A stretch of 64,000 nucleotides of DNA, from positions 62,001-126,000 of the forward strand of contig JAAKBF010000207.1 of NCBI GenBank assembly GCA_012656075.1, in the 5' to 3' direction. The position numbers and the translations under genes are program-made. The notes under the pieces were generated by a model that saw only the letters and a list, made by a program, of their open reading frames with translations, did not search any database and was not told where the DNA came from. Below, piece by piece: positions 11,827 to 23,189 of the stretch. How positions within the stretch are numbered: the stretch's first letter is position 1; the number at the start of each line of letters is the position of its first letter. This stretch comes from Phytophthora hibernalis. Taxonomy: Eukaryota; Oomycota; Peronosporomycetes; Peronosporales; Peronosporaceae.

Positions 11827-13064
11827 TTCCCCTTTTTGGCGTCTCTGTATTATTGCCAGAATTCCAGAGCTTCTTCGTGCAACGCGCGACTTTGTTTGTC
11901 CTAGCTGGTAGGATGAAAATGTGTGTATGTCTTCTTGGTTTTAGTATGAGGTCCGACGACTGCAGTTGTGTTAGATACTGGAGGAGTGGTTGACATGTCA
12001 TCAGAGACAAGTGGCTAATTTAGCTCCAAAACGTTCCTTACAAAACCAAGTCATGTTTTTCCTTGCGCTTATTTGATAGGACAAAATACGTTGTGTATGC
12101 CACCCCAAAAACTATTTTTGTCCTTTGTCGTAGGACAAATTTTGACTGGGTTAAGGACACGTGGTTGTTTAAAACCGAGAGCCTGTGCATCATAGATATT
12201 TTGGTATTTAGGTAATAGAGTACTTACAGACTGTGACCTGAATACAGTATTCGGAGTGTTACATTATTCGGAACGGTATAAACCCAAATGGTGTACCTTC
12301 AAAATGGTCTTGGCCGCTCTATTCGAATGAGACAGGCTCCGATTAAATAGGGTGAAGGGTATGCCTACTAGGGGTCATACCGTAAAACGTATGTGCAAAC
12401 AGACAAGACTTCCCTTGGCGATGTTCGTGATGTGGTATGTTTGTACCAATCACATTTTCGAATTCACGAATAGGCACATTTGGTCAAGTGTACGACGTTC
12501 GTTTACACAGGTAGGGAACACGGTGGAGGGTTAAAAGTTTTTGTATTTAAAAGTGTTCTTTTAGACCTAATCGAGTAAAAGCCTGCTACACAGTAAACCG
12601 CGTTTTACCGGATGACCAATACAAATTTCTATGTAAACGTTTTTCGTTTTCGTTTTCACAGCGAGGTACATGTATCTTGTTGTGAATTTGTATAAACGTT
12701 TTTGAACTCGGTCAAAAGCTATTTAAATAACTAAAAAGTTGACGTTTCGGTCCGTTATTTGTTGTTTTCATGTATGCGGCATGATAGAACTCTGACTTAT
12801 ATATAAAAATAAAAAATGTGGTGCATTTTAAGCAGGTTTCACATTATTGACCGTGTAAACAAATTGAATTGAATGGACACATTGGTTTGCACTCCCGGCT
12901 TCTATTTCGGACCAACACATCTGAGATTTACGTTAATTATGTTCGATTCAGAAATATTTCGCAAATCAGCGGCCAAATTTCAGCAAGTCACTACCTCAAC
13001 TATTAATTCGGGATATCACAACTAAAACTCACAAAATATGATACCGTGGTTATGACTATTTTCA
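11827..13064. other. Gene-less AT-rich stretch
   Basis: I see no supportable coding region, RNA gene or intact repeat. The short ORFs (up to 69 codons) have no family features. A TAGGACAAA motif recurs near 12076 and 12132. Confidence 0.5.
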
Positions 13065-13190
13065 CTCCCGCCGAGCGTAGCGAGGTGGAAAACAACAACT
13101 TCTGAGCGAAGCGAGGCCGCTTGATTAATCCCTGAACGCGAAGGGTCGGAAAATGGCATTTTGCTGTTCTGAACAGCATAAGAACAAATT
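13065..13190. repeat. GC-rich palindromic repeat, related to the Helitron-like ends
   Basis: It carries CCGAGCGTAGCGAGG and GAGCGAAGCGAGGCCGCTTG, the latter shared with 7177-7197. The block CCCTGAACGCGAAGGG and the perfect palindrome TGCTGTTCTGAACAGCA follow. The last two are shared, in inverted form, with about 25850-25920. The three sites look like pieces of one short dispersed repeat. Confidence 0.45.
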
Positions 13191-13341
13191 GATTTCACTA
13201 TGGCTCTAAATCCGCAAAGGTGATCGTTGTCCTGTCTGGTATCGTGAGTGCATATCATTGTGTCGTGTAGGATTATGCAGAAAATCTCACTACCGAATGG
13301 TATGAGTCCCACCAACAACACTCGCTTCCCTTACACCGGCC

Positions 13342-14134
13342 TGGATCAATACCTAAAAACCAGGAACGATCCCCTACACCGGGTTAGCTGTAAACTTTCT
13401 GTACACCTAGGTTGTAATAGTTCAAACCCAAAACCTGTTCCACTAGTCGCGAGCGAGGGCTAGTATGCAATATTGCGCTTTTGCGCGAACCCCCGCAGTC
13501 CCTCAGAAGGAAGAGTACCGGCTGTCAAGCCTAATTGGGTTTGCCGAGGTAAACCTCGGCGGGTAGTAAAATATGTCTGGAACCCTCGGGTCCACTATAA
13601 TATATGGGAGACGACGTTCCTCGTCTCTCCCAACACTCGGCCACTCTAATCTCTTGGACTGACCAGCAACAAACCCTCGGACAATGTACCTTGAGGCATC
13701 CCATGTAGCTGAGCGCATCCAGACCCTAAGATAAGCTAGCTAGACTTACCGAAGACGGACTTGACCCTTGGTGACTTGTGGAGAAGACTGCTGATTTATT
13801 TCTGGTTTTGTCCAGCTCTGAGAGCCTATGTAGGTCATCCTATAGCTAGTCCTATATCTAAATACAAATATCAAGTGCGAACCGATCTCAGCAGGAGATC
13901 CTGGAGCCGGCTCTAAATGGCCGAAGGTACGATACCAAGAGGAATACAAAACGAGGTTATAACCTCGGCCGGGTTTTTATATTATACCCGGCCGACACCT
14001 CGGTCACTATCATTCCGGTGTCACTACTGCGTGGGAAATGAGATCAACAAATCGGGTGGCATCGTCACCTCTTTTCACCAAAGGAAACTTCGGTTATCAG
14101 CAACTGGCAAACAGGGCCAAAACCCAACGCCTCA
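13342..14134 (-). repeat. Solo LTR of Gypsy family A, inverted
   Basis: This is a full-length reverse-complement copy of the LTR at 2644-3433, with ends TGGATCAAT... and ...CCAACGCCTCA. No gag or pol lies on either side, so it is most likely a solo LTR left by LTR-LTR recombination. The flanking 5-mers (CGGCC and ATTGG) differ, so I see no target duplication; later change or a rearrangement is possible. Confidence 0.8.
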
Positions 14135-14305
14135 ATTGGTCCACGTGTGAAAATTAGCGAATTTTATTGGCTCGTAGAACAGATGGATTTAGGTACTGCG
14201 GATTCGGACCGTCTCTAATATTTTTAAAATTTAAAAATCGATTCCCATTTGCCGCTTTCATGTCAAGCCACTCATTCTTCGATTTCGCCGCTGGGGAGAC
14301 AAACG

Positions 14306-14985
14306 ATGGCGTTTTACATTGATTTCAACGCAATCTGTCCGCTACTTCGCAAGGAGAAGTGGACATGGAAGACAGCTACGAAGATTCAAATTTAATACGT
14401 TTGATCTTGCTGTACACCTCGTCTACTACGTTCACTAATGCTTGTGGGCGTACTTATTGCCTTACTTTAGCTCAAACTACGTGAGACCCGGGTCCAGTGT
14501 CAAGACTGGACAGCAAGGCATAGACTACTTCAACGAGGGAAGACGAACTCTTGGCATATGTGCGTGCTGACAAGGATCTCTGCTCGCGGCTCAACATCTC
14601 GAATGTGTTGGTCCGCTTGCAGACACACACGAGTACGTATCAACAAAACTGTGTATTTTGTTATTTACGAGCTAACCAATTTGCTTGTATTTCATCTTAG
14701 TTCAAAGTACTATGACAGCCGAAGCGGCGACCCGACCCAAACGACTGGCGTGCACCCCACCCGATGATAAGACCACTGAATCGCCGCTCAAAACGCGTGC
14801 TAAGCGGCCGGCTGCGTCGTTGACAATAACGAAAGCACCAGCTACAAAGCCACCTAAGAAACCCACTAAAAACAGCTTGCATAAGACGCGAGGCCAAAAC
14901 GGCGTGAGCTTGCTGCATTTGACAAAGTTTGGGGTCAACAAAATCGTACCGGTGAGTGATGTGGTGGTGTCGGCTAATTCGTAGT
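14306..14985 (+). pseudogene. Repeat-associated ORF remnant with a spliceosomal intron
   Basis: The first piece (14306-14394) encodes LLRKEKWTWKTATK. A second piece (about 14473-14632) encodes YVRPGSSVKTGQQGIDYF and LAYVRADKDLCSRLNIS. An intron at 14633-14700 (GTACGT...CTAAC...TTTCATCTTAG, 68 nt) joins it in frame to a basic C-terminal part (KRLACTPPDDKTT, RAKRPAASLTITKAPATKPP) ending at 14985. The W...YxxPG...G.DYF pattern is one I associate with multicopy Phytophthora repeat proteins of unknown function. A stop at about 14393 and a gap after it show it is broken. It abuts the Gypsy pol remnant. Confidence 0.4.
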
Positions 14986-14989
14986 AGGA

Positions 14990-17490
14990 TGATGCGGCGA
15001 GGACACGGGTGACCGACGCTTGCTCACGACTACCGGAACCGTCGGTAGCTTTTCCGACTAAGTTCGACGCTGACCGAGAGTCGTCTGTCACATTGGACGC
15101 TGTGAACCAGCTAGTAAACAGCCCCATCGCGGACATGTTCTCAAACGGGGAACCGGACGAATCCTCGTTGGTGCCGGTATTTGATCGGCGATCGTTTGTT
15201 GATGATATTTGCTTTGGCTCTGAGGCCACGACACATGTCTGGCGACGCGGGATCGCTTCCTCCAGCTATTCGCCGAGTGTCGTATTAGCGTGAGTTTCAC
15301 GAATATTATTTTTGTTCAAGCGCGGGTGGACTTCCTGTCGCACGAAGTTGCGGCAGGGGGCATTCGAGCCGACCCTAAGAAGCTGAAGGCAGTGACCGAG
15401 CTGCCGTTCCTGTCCTCGAATAGGGGAATGCTGTCGTTTCTCGGTGCACTGAACTACTATAGTCGGTTCATCCAAGACTTCGCTGTGTATGGGTCCGACT
15501 TGTACTAACTGACGGATTAAGACTTCACGCCAAGTGGAAACCTGTCGGTGATCAAGCGAAGCTTCGCGGTACTACAACAGGAGGTTGGTGAAGCACCAAT
15601 CCTGTGGCACTTCGACCGAGGGAAGGCGGCGCATGTCATGTTGTTTGCGAACGAATGGGCACTGAGCTGCAATACCATGACGACAAGTTGCACCCGGTGC
15701 GGTTTAGTGGACGCGGCCTGAAGGATGCAGAGATGAATTATCACCCGGCCGAGAAGGAGGGGTTAGCGCTTCTGTTATTGCTGAAACTGTGTTACACTCA
15801 ACACGTCGGTCATACCATACACGTGTATACCAGGCATTGTTCGGTAGGGCTACACACTTCGCGGTGATGTTGTCCCCATGGCACATGAAAGTCAACCGAG
15901 TGAGGAAACGCGATTGCACGTTCGACCAGCTACTACAGACAGGTATGACTAGCTTCGTTGAACTGGAAGACTCGCTAGACCGTGTGACGCCGCCTACGAA
16001 AAGGTCACCGACAGCCCGGATGAACCCTCACTTGCTGTATGCATGCCTACCGAGGTCGCATGGCGGTTTTGTCGTGTCATTCGACGGATCAGCCAAGACC
16101 GAGAAGAACGGAGGCTAACGGCAATTGATCGTGGATTCTGTGGAAATTACCTGAATGGAACGTGCGAGTGCTTATCTCGAGACCACCACGGTCAACATCG
16201 CTGAGTGCGCAAGCATGGACAATGGCGTCTTAGCTGCGCTCGAATACGGAGCCGAGGATTTAGTCATCGTGGGGACTCGAGACTCGCAATCCAGCTGTCC
16301 CTAGAGGTGATGGCCTCGCGGAAGGAATCCCTGATGGTTCAGCTTAAATACCACAGAACGCTCACAACCAAGCGTCGGTCAGTGAAATACCTGCATGTGG
16401 TTCGAGAATTCAATGCCGCGGCAGACTCGTTGGCGAGCGAGGCTCTCAGGAGTAAGGAACCCAGTGTGGTATCGACTGAGACCAGAAAATCGACAGCAAG
16501 AAATTGCATGGAAAATGGCGATGGAATACCGGGGTGTCGAGAAAGCTTGAAAGCAAGGGAGCACAACGAGTCGCTAAATCGACGCGAGAGGGCGGCAATA
16601 CCAAGTGACGGAGAGCCGGGAGCGCCGGATGAACCACCGAAGACAGCTCCGAGGACAGAAACACCGAACAACGAGCCCTCGGACGGGTCGCCAAACAAGG
16701 GCAGAGGCAACAGAAGATATTCCAGGAGGAGCACCGAGGTCTCTGTTCCAACCTGAAAGTAGAGTGTGGTTGTACATGGAACGAGTCAAGGCAGGTCTGA
16801 AAAGTAAACTGGCTCATCGGTGGCACGGGCCATTCAGAATCAAGAACTGGGTTGAAGAATTCGCGTACGAGTTGGAATTATCAGACAGGAGAGAGTACAG
16901 GTTTTACCCAATAGTACACGTGTCCCGCCTCAAAGCCGTGAACGAGTTCGCAGATCGACCGAGAGTTCGGCTATCGTCCGAAGTGACCGATTAGATTTTG
17001 ACGAAGAGTTGTTGCCCAAAGATAGCTGGGAACCAGACCGGCGGACAGGCGAGTACGAGGTGGAAACCCATCCTGGACGACCGTTCCCCGCTGTCAACGA
17101 TCACGAGGCGGGCCGTCCGGGAGTTTAAAGTGAAATGGGTCTGATATAACGAGCCCACCTGGGAACCAGCAGCTAATATGTCTTGCGGAGGGTTGCTCTA
17201 CGATTACCCGCGAGCTTGGCGGAGCGAACGAAAGTTGCAAATGGTCCAAGTCGCTGACGAGGACTCGGATGGAGGTCGACCGAGGAGTGAACTGCCTGCG
17301 TGGTTGATACAGCCCGTAGTGACAGATGAAGAATACTACTGTATCGAATTGGGATGCCATCGACAATTACGAACGACGAGGACTCTGAGGAGTCTCGGTC
17401 ACAATGTCGACGTGACGAGTGAACTGTCTGCGGGGCCAATACAGCCCGCAGGGGAAGACGAAAATTATTACTGCACCCAATTTGCATAGT
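14990..17490 (+). mobile_element. Internally deleted Gypsy pol remnant (family of the 14-kb element)
   Basis: In order: an RT tail with RRSFVDDICFG (about 15188-15222, both Asp present); the RT-RNase H link FLGALNYYSRFIQDFAVYG (15435-15495); an RNase H region (HVMLFANEWALS near 15630); a second, plant/archaeal-type RNase H (GAEDLVIVG near 16250, VREFNAAADSLA near 16395); and the integrase C-terminal/GPY region (KLAHRWHGPFRI, YPIVHVSRLKAVNEF) with a chromodomain-like end to about 17200. Compared with 52440-54018, about 1.4 kb holding the integrase zinc-binding and DDE core is missing near 16480-16600. There are many frame changes. Confidence 0.8.
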
Positions 17491-17640
17491 TACATGTGAC
17501 GTGAACGATTTCGAAATGAATTTGAATTAATGGAGACCATTTGAGTTTACGAGCTGCCCCGATAATGGACAATGATCTTCGGACGGGGTGAAGGCAGCTA
17601 GAGTGCATGGCAAAGAAAAGGGGTACCACCAGACAGAGGG

Positions 17641-18460
17641 TTAGGTCTCCGCGGTAGAGGCAAGGTCAGCCAATACTGCCAAATCGGACGCCTGGTCGGC
17701 GGGCACACCAGCAGCAGTAACAGGAGCTGGTGCAGGGACCGAAGAATCATCGGCAATCTTCTCCTGCCAATCACGCGATGTACTTGAGTCGGCGTGGTCC
17801 TTCGTCAGCGCCGTAGCGCTCAGCGCCGTTCGTGATGGTGCCATGTGTGCAGGTTTCGAAGTGCAGTGGTACTTCACTCTTCATGGCCTTGTAGTCGCCC
17901 TTGGAGTGCAGCTTGGGTAGCTTGAGCGGCGGGCTGTTGCGCAGGGCCTTGGTGTCCTCCGCCAGCTCCTTGTCGTCGTAGTGGCCGCCTGATTCATTTT
18001 GTCCAGACTGTACTAGTACACGCGAGGTCCGTCGTCAGTTGCTCTCGATGGCAACTGAATGTGAATCCGGGTTGGTCGGCTGGCGGGTTTGCAAACCCTC
18101 CAGTAAAACCCGGCATAATGGGCGACCACCCGGAATTTCGGCCAATGAGCGAATGAGATGCCCCGCGTCACCGTGAGACAGTGTTGCGTCAGCACGACCA
18201 GTCGCTCGGACGTCATTTCCAGCCACTAAGCGTGCGAAGTGCACATTTTGCGCCAATCGGCGTCGAAGCTTGGCAGGTGTTCGTCTGGATCGGGTGAGGT
18301 TGCAGTTCCTCCGGTTGCAGCGCTTGTCACCGGCTGCGCGTCATTGTTGGTCTCATAACATCTGGTGACGCAGGGCACGTCATTCGAGGCATCTGCTTGA
18401 CGGTCGCATCGAGGTGTCGGTGCCATTGCAGTGGCACGACACTTCGTAGGACTGTATGTA
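17641..18460 (-). pseudogene. Degenerate retroelement ORF, possibly Copia gag
   Basis: Several minus-strand frames join to a protein-like series: HLPSFDADWRKMC, LVAGNDVRATGRAD, then NSPPLKLPKLHSKGDYKA and SEVPLHFETCTHGT (about 17960-17850), which resembles the start of a Copia gag. An Ala/Pro/Ser-rich end stops at 17641. There are at least three frame changes. The family assignment is weak. Confidence 0.3.
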
Positions 18461-19514
18461 GACGTTAATCAAATAAAACGTAAGCACGTAAGTGCTGGGG
18501 AAAGCCTCGATAGGAACGCAGTGCTTCCGGTGGGTTGCTTCTCCTCTAGCGGTGTGTGCAACACGCTGCCGATTCCGTTGTGAGGAGCAGGAGCAGCCAC
18601 TCCGGGAGCGCCGCGTTCCGCAATGGTGTATTTGGCAGATACAAAAGCTAAGTAGTTCAATACAGCAACATAGTCATAGGGATAGCTCACCATCCTGGCC
18701 GTCCGTGGCCAACAGTGTAGTCTGCATGTCTTGCACTCATCAGCATGTTGAGTTGCACACGATCGAGCACGCAGTGCAAAGACGTCGTGTGTCTGCAGCT
18801 GCATGCGCAGGATAGTCCGTAGTATAGGCAGCAGCCCGAAGTCAGCATCAGCATCTTGGGCTCAGGCAAGTTGCCAGGGTCAGGATGCTGGCGCTGCAGT
18901 GGCAATGCAGACCAATGCAGGTCCATACCATATAATATCCGACCAGGGGACCCATCGGACCTGTACCCATAAAATGGTACGTTGTGTTGCTTATCACTAA
19001 ACATGCTTAGATGACATTTTTCGGTACTACAAGGGATAGGTGAATCAGACCGGACGGGATCCGGGGTGGTCAACGTGGGATTTAGCCTTGTTTATAGGCA
19101 CAAGGAAATGGACTGAAACGGCCTGTGCGCTGAGAAATCAGCCCTTTTCTTTTTAATTTGGCTCGAGGCCATGTGCTCACCAGCCGTCAAATTCAATAAT
19201 GAAGTCGATTCCTGGGGCTGCAATTAAGGCAAAGTCGGTCACGTGCTCTCAATCCTATAGGGTAAATTATCTGCCAATAGAAGAACGCCACCTATAGAGT
19301 AAATAGACACGCGGCGAGTTAATTGCTGTCGTGCTGAGCCCTCGCCGACAACATTGCTTCGCTCTCACGCTTCTTCTTCTCAGCCCAAGTGCGCAAGTCG
19401 CCCACTCTCTCATGTCGTACGACCTCATAGCCCTTACTCGCGGCATAGCCTGTACAAGCCTCAGAGCCACCGACGACCTTTGGCTCGACCGGATCCTGCC
19501 CTCACCCACCCACC
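18461..19514. other. No gene recognised
   Basis: ORFs on both strands (up to 128 codons) have random composition, are mutually antisense and show no motif. I see no intact repeat or RNA gene before the tRNA-like sequence at 19515. Confidence 0.45.
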
Positions 19515-19583
19515 GATGACGAAGCTCATTCGGAGAGCGCAGGGCTCTCCCTGAGGTTGCTGGTTCGATCCCAGCCGTCGCCA
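19515..19583 (+). ncRNA. tRNA-like sequence (probable tRNA pseudogene or tRNA-derived repeat)
   Basis: An acceptor-like GATGACG (19515-19521) faces CGTCGCC (19576-19582). The D-arm is GCTCATTCGGAGAGC and the T-arm GCTGGTTCGATCCCAGC, including a perfect Pol III B box (GGTTCGATCCC). The anticodon arm CAGGG-CTCT-CCCTG has only four loop bases instead of seven, and the molecule is about 3-4 nt short. It is therefore probably not a working tRNA; a SINE head is an alternative. Confidence 0.4.
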
Positions 19584-19727
19584 GTGAGTTAATCCGTGTG
19601 TTGTATTGTATTGGTTGTGAATGACTAATGCTGTGCTGATCATGTAATAGACGCTGTGTTTGCCACCTTTGTTGCCGCTTGATATTGTTATTCTTCTTGC
19701 GTGGGTATGCCGTCTAGAGTGCAGTTG

Positions 19728-21209
19728 CTACAGGCTCAAGGGCATATTGTCGGTCCGGATCTTCAATGGCAGAGGCTCGGCGAAGCTGCAGGTACCGGAC
19801 GATCTTGTCGTTGAGCTCACCCTTTTGTACAGCTTGTGGAGGTGCTTGCGGATAGCTGCGGAGCTGCGCGACTTGATCTTGCGGGAGTTGAGGGTGGTCA
19901 GTAAGGGAGCATCTGCTTTCTTCCAGAGCTCCAGGACTTGGTCGCTGTAGCAGGCGGTGCTAGGGTCCAGCCCCAAGTCGTAGGCGACGAAGGGCTTCAT
20001 CAAGCTCACGAGCTGCTTCGTGTTCGACCACTGCCGCTTCGGTGCATCCGCCATCCAGTGCTGTCTTGCACGTACCATGCGAACCACATCGCGTGAAGGT
20101 AAGTCACCGACGTCCGTTGGCGCTTGGGAATTTTCTTGGTCTTGTCCTGATTCCTGCTAACGTTTGTTGCTCTTGTCTTGTGCTGGGGATCCCTTCATTT
20201 TAGCTTCTAAGTTGTCCAGACGCTTGTCCTGGCGCTTGATGTGCACCACTAAATGGTCAATCACGCTGATTTGATGGTCGATGATCTTGCTCTGACTGGT
20301 TTGTTCCTTGTGTGTGTCGGCTGCTTGTTCATCTTGACTTGGCTTGGTGCGTCTAGAGGTGGCGAGATGTGAAGACCATGCGAGTAGTTCGGCGACTGAC
20401 GCGCCGCCTTTCACCGCTGCCGTCTCAAGCCATCTAACAGCAAGGGCATCGGCATCCAGCCTCTTTATCAGGGGGTAATGCAAGACGAGATAAGCTGTAA
20501 GCACATCAACCACTTTCTGGCTCCCGTCGTACTTGGAGCTCTCCATCTTGTAGAAGGTCGTGAACAGTGAGCGCTCGGCAGCCGCAATATTCACTTGTGT
20601 CTCGATGTTGAACGGATTCAGGTCGAAGGACTTCACGCGAGCTGTGGTGTCCTGTCCACTGAGTGCTTTGCTAACCATGTGGTCTTCTCTGCATGTGTTA
20701 AAGATGTAATTAAACCCTTTGTTTGTCGTAGACATGTTCCAGGCACCACGCTCGAAGATCCAGCGTTCCGTGAGGCCATCACACGCGTTCACGTGCTGGG
20801 CGCCGCCGCGTCAAAACGAGTGCGACGTCAGAGGCGACAGGACACCAGCAGAACACGCAACGCGATCGAGCAAACGGTTGACGTGCGAGTAGATGGTCGG
20901 GACAACAGAAGCGGGTATGGAAGAAGCGACAGCCGCGGTGTCAAGTGCGGCGAACTAGTCGGGGCTGTTTAACACCTCCACCGACGGCGTCGACGCCGAT
21001 AGCGTGACGGTGGCTTCCACCAGTATCTCGGGAAAGTTGTCCAGCACGGCGACGGACGTAGCCGACTGAGCGATGAGCGCCACCGCAATTGCGTACAGCG
21101 GGCAGGTGATGAAGTCCGCATCCGGGAACAACGACAAGCCCTGCTCCTCGGACGTTTTGCATGATAATACTGGTGTTAAGCTAACAATATATACATAAGG
21201 CGTATGCAA
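19728..21209 (-). pseudogene. Crypton-like tyrosine recombinase, C-terminal half, three in-frame nonsense codons
   Basis: One minus-strand frame runs from 21209 to 19728 with only three stops: TAG at 20955-20957, TGA at 20811-20813 and TAG at 20157-20159. It begins KTSEEQGLSLFPDADF (about 21170). It reaches the second catalytic box as HSF-stop-RGG, so the HxxR arginine codon is TGA (one C-to-T change from CGA). It then has ERGAW followed eleven residues later by a Tyr (GFNYIF), the expected W/Y spacing, a helical region and a basic tail. The matching N-terminal half is at 4716-5316. Naming as Crypton is by motif and recalled similarity. Confidence 0.6.
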
Positions 21210-21510
21210 AGAGATCCTATCGAGTAGATTTTGCTAGTTCGAAGCAAGTATCGTTTGAGCGTATCGGTTGTGCGTATCTTTTGTGGGAGTGTTGTAGTTA
21301 AGGTTAAATACCAACTTTTGGTAAACAAATCTGGTTTCTAATCTTAGTTAGAAACAGATGCCAATTGGTTATAACTTGGTATTACTATAAGTATACTGAG
21401 ATTAAGAGATGTTATTGAGTGGCAATCAAGGCCAACAAAGGAAAAGAAAACCCAACCGGATAAAGAGCTGGGGTGGCACTCATTTTTGAATTTGCCGCTC
21501 CGTCTGACGG

Positions 21511-23036
21511 TTATTCATACATACAACTTCGGCCAAGACAACAACTGCCTCTCTGGCACATCCTGACCACCAGACGACGCTCTTGACTTCGTGAAACAAT
21601 CATCTGTTGGTTGATGAGTTCTTCGTGCAGACTTGCTAGAAATTCAAAATGAGAATTCTTTCTTGCCTTCTTCTCCCATAAGTGCTTGAACACAATGTAT
21701 ACGTTTACCAAGGCCATATCTACAAGTTCAAGAAAGAGGCCTTTGTAGTACTTGTTAAATCTGTTGAACAGTACAGCATAAGTTTCAATTTAAAACCCTC
21801 TAACATCCATACATTATAGGCATCTGCATCGAATATGCTTTAAGCCCCAGTTGGTCATGCCGGTCGACGCCTCCCATGTAGCGTTGATATTCGCAATGAG
21901 TCCCGGGCAAGGCACGTTACTCGCTCATCCCTTCCTCTTTCGTCGCCGTACAGTCGCTGGCTCAGCAATTACTTGCGACGCCAGAAAGTAGACAATTGTA
22001 CTGTCCGCCCACATCAACGCAACGAGCCCGGGGTTCGATTTTGCAACACCAATCTTGAACGAACCCCGTAGCGTCCTTGCTTGGCGCTTTTTCTTCGGGT
22101 AGGTCAGCTCCTGGTACCATCGTTTGCGATCTGTCTGCATAGTGCCGACGTAATTGAAGCCCGTTGTCCTCAATTGTTGCGCCAATGGTATTGAAGTGTA
22201 GTATCGATCACCGATAATAAGCCGGCGGCAAGACCTCGAAACACGCATGCGATGTTGCTAATCACAGCAGCGGGTCCATTTTTGGTGTCTATCGATTGAG
22301 AATCTTCAGCTCCCCAGATCTCCCAAAGTCCAACTCCACCCTAGATGACATGAATTTGTGTCAGTACATGTCAACATAAGATTGCTCATTTATGCGCTCC
22401 CAGTTAGTTTACGTACATCTTGCAGTATCCTGTTTCCGCGCAGCAAGTCATGACGCCTTTAGAACCGCATCTGTGCGGTTTGTCTTTCATGAATGTTCTT
22501 GTAGGTTTCCGACGGTTGTGAGATGGAAGAAAACCTTCTTCGATAGCAACACGGGATCGAAGCACGTAGCCTTCTTTGAAGCTTTCTCAAGCACCGACAA
22601 AAAGATCGTATTTTCCAGGTTCGGTCTGCTGAGGCACCAGGGTCGGTGTTATACGTAAAGTGGATAAGTCGCGAGACCTAACGAAAGCGGTCGCGTTCCC
22701 GTTGGAAGCACCCCAACATCTTGAGCTGACCAATGTAGATACATTCTCTCACACGGGCTCAGAGCATGAGCGAGCATCAATCCAATCCATTGCACATCTT
22801 CATGGGGTGAAACCCTTTGGAATTTCTCAAGGTTTCTGGGTAATGCAGCTCTAGTACGCTGGGTTCGATGCGTGACACTGCTTTCCTTCTCCTCTGCTTT
22901 CTGAAGTCTTGTTTTCAGCGTCTGCTTCCAGTATAGGTTGGTTTGAGTCGCCACTTGACGCCAAAAGGTCTTCGGCAAGAAATAGTAGAATAACTGGAGT
23001 GGTGTCTTCGATGCTTCCATAATATTTTTCGATCAC
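21511..23036 (-). pseudogene. piggyBac-like transposase (DDE_Tnp_1_7 type), broken
   Basis: The N-terminal region is SKTPLQLFYYFLPKTFW and HEDVQWIGLMLAHAL (about 23000-22720). The middle is eroded. SIDTKNGPAAVISNIACVF follows (about 22300), and after a frame change IGDRYYTSIPLAQQLRTTGF, with the catalytic Asp in the DRYY motif, then GSFKIGVAKSNPGLVALMWA and YFLASQV. A C-terminal part with KYYKGLFLELVDMALVNVYI runs to about 21650. Frame changes near 22640, 22240 and 21920 and missing core segments make it inactive. piggyBac transposases cut and paste at TTAA. Confidence 0.7.
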
Positions 23037-23189
23037 CCTCAGTACTCATCATACATCTTGTCCACCGCTGGATCGTCCACAATTATAGCGGCCACGTTGT
23101 CTGGCAACACATCCCAGCCGTCCGCCTTCATATCATCGAGACGGTCGTCATTGTAGACATCCGATGACACATTCATAGTTAGGCGCTGT

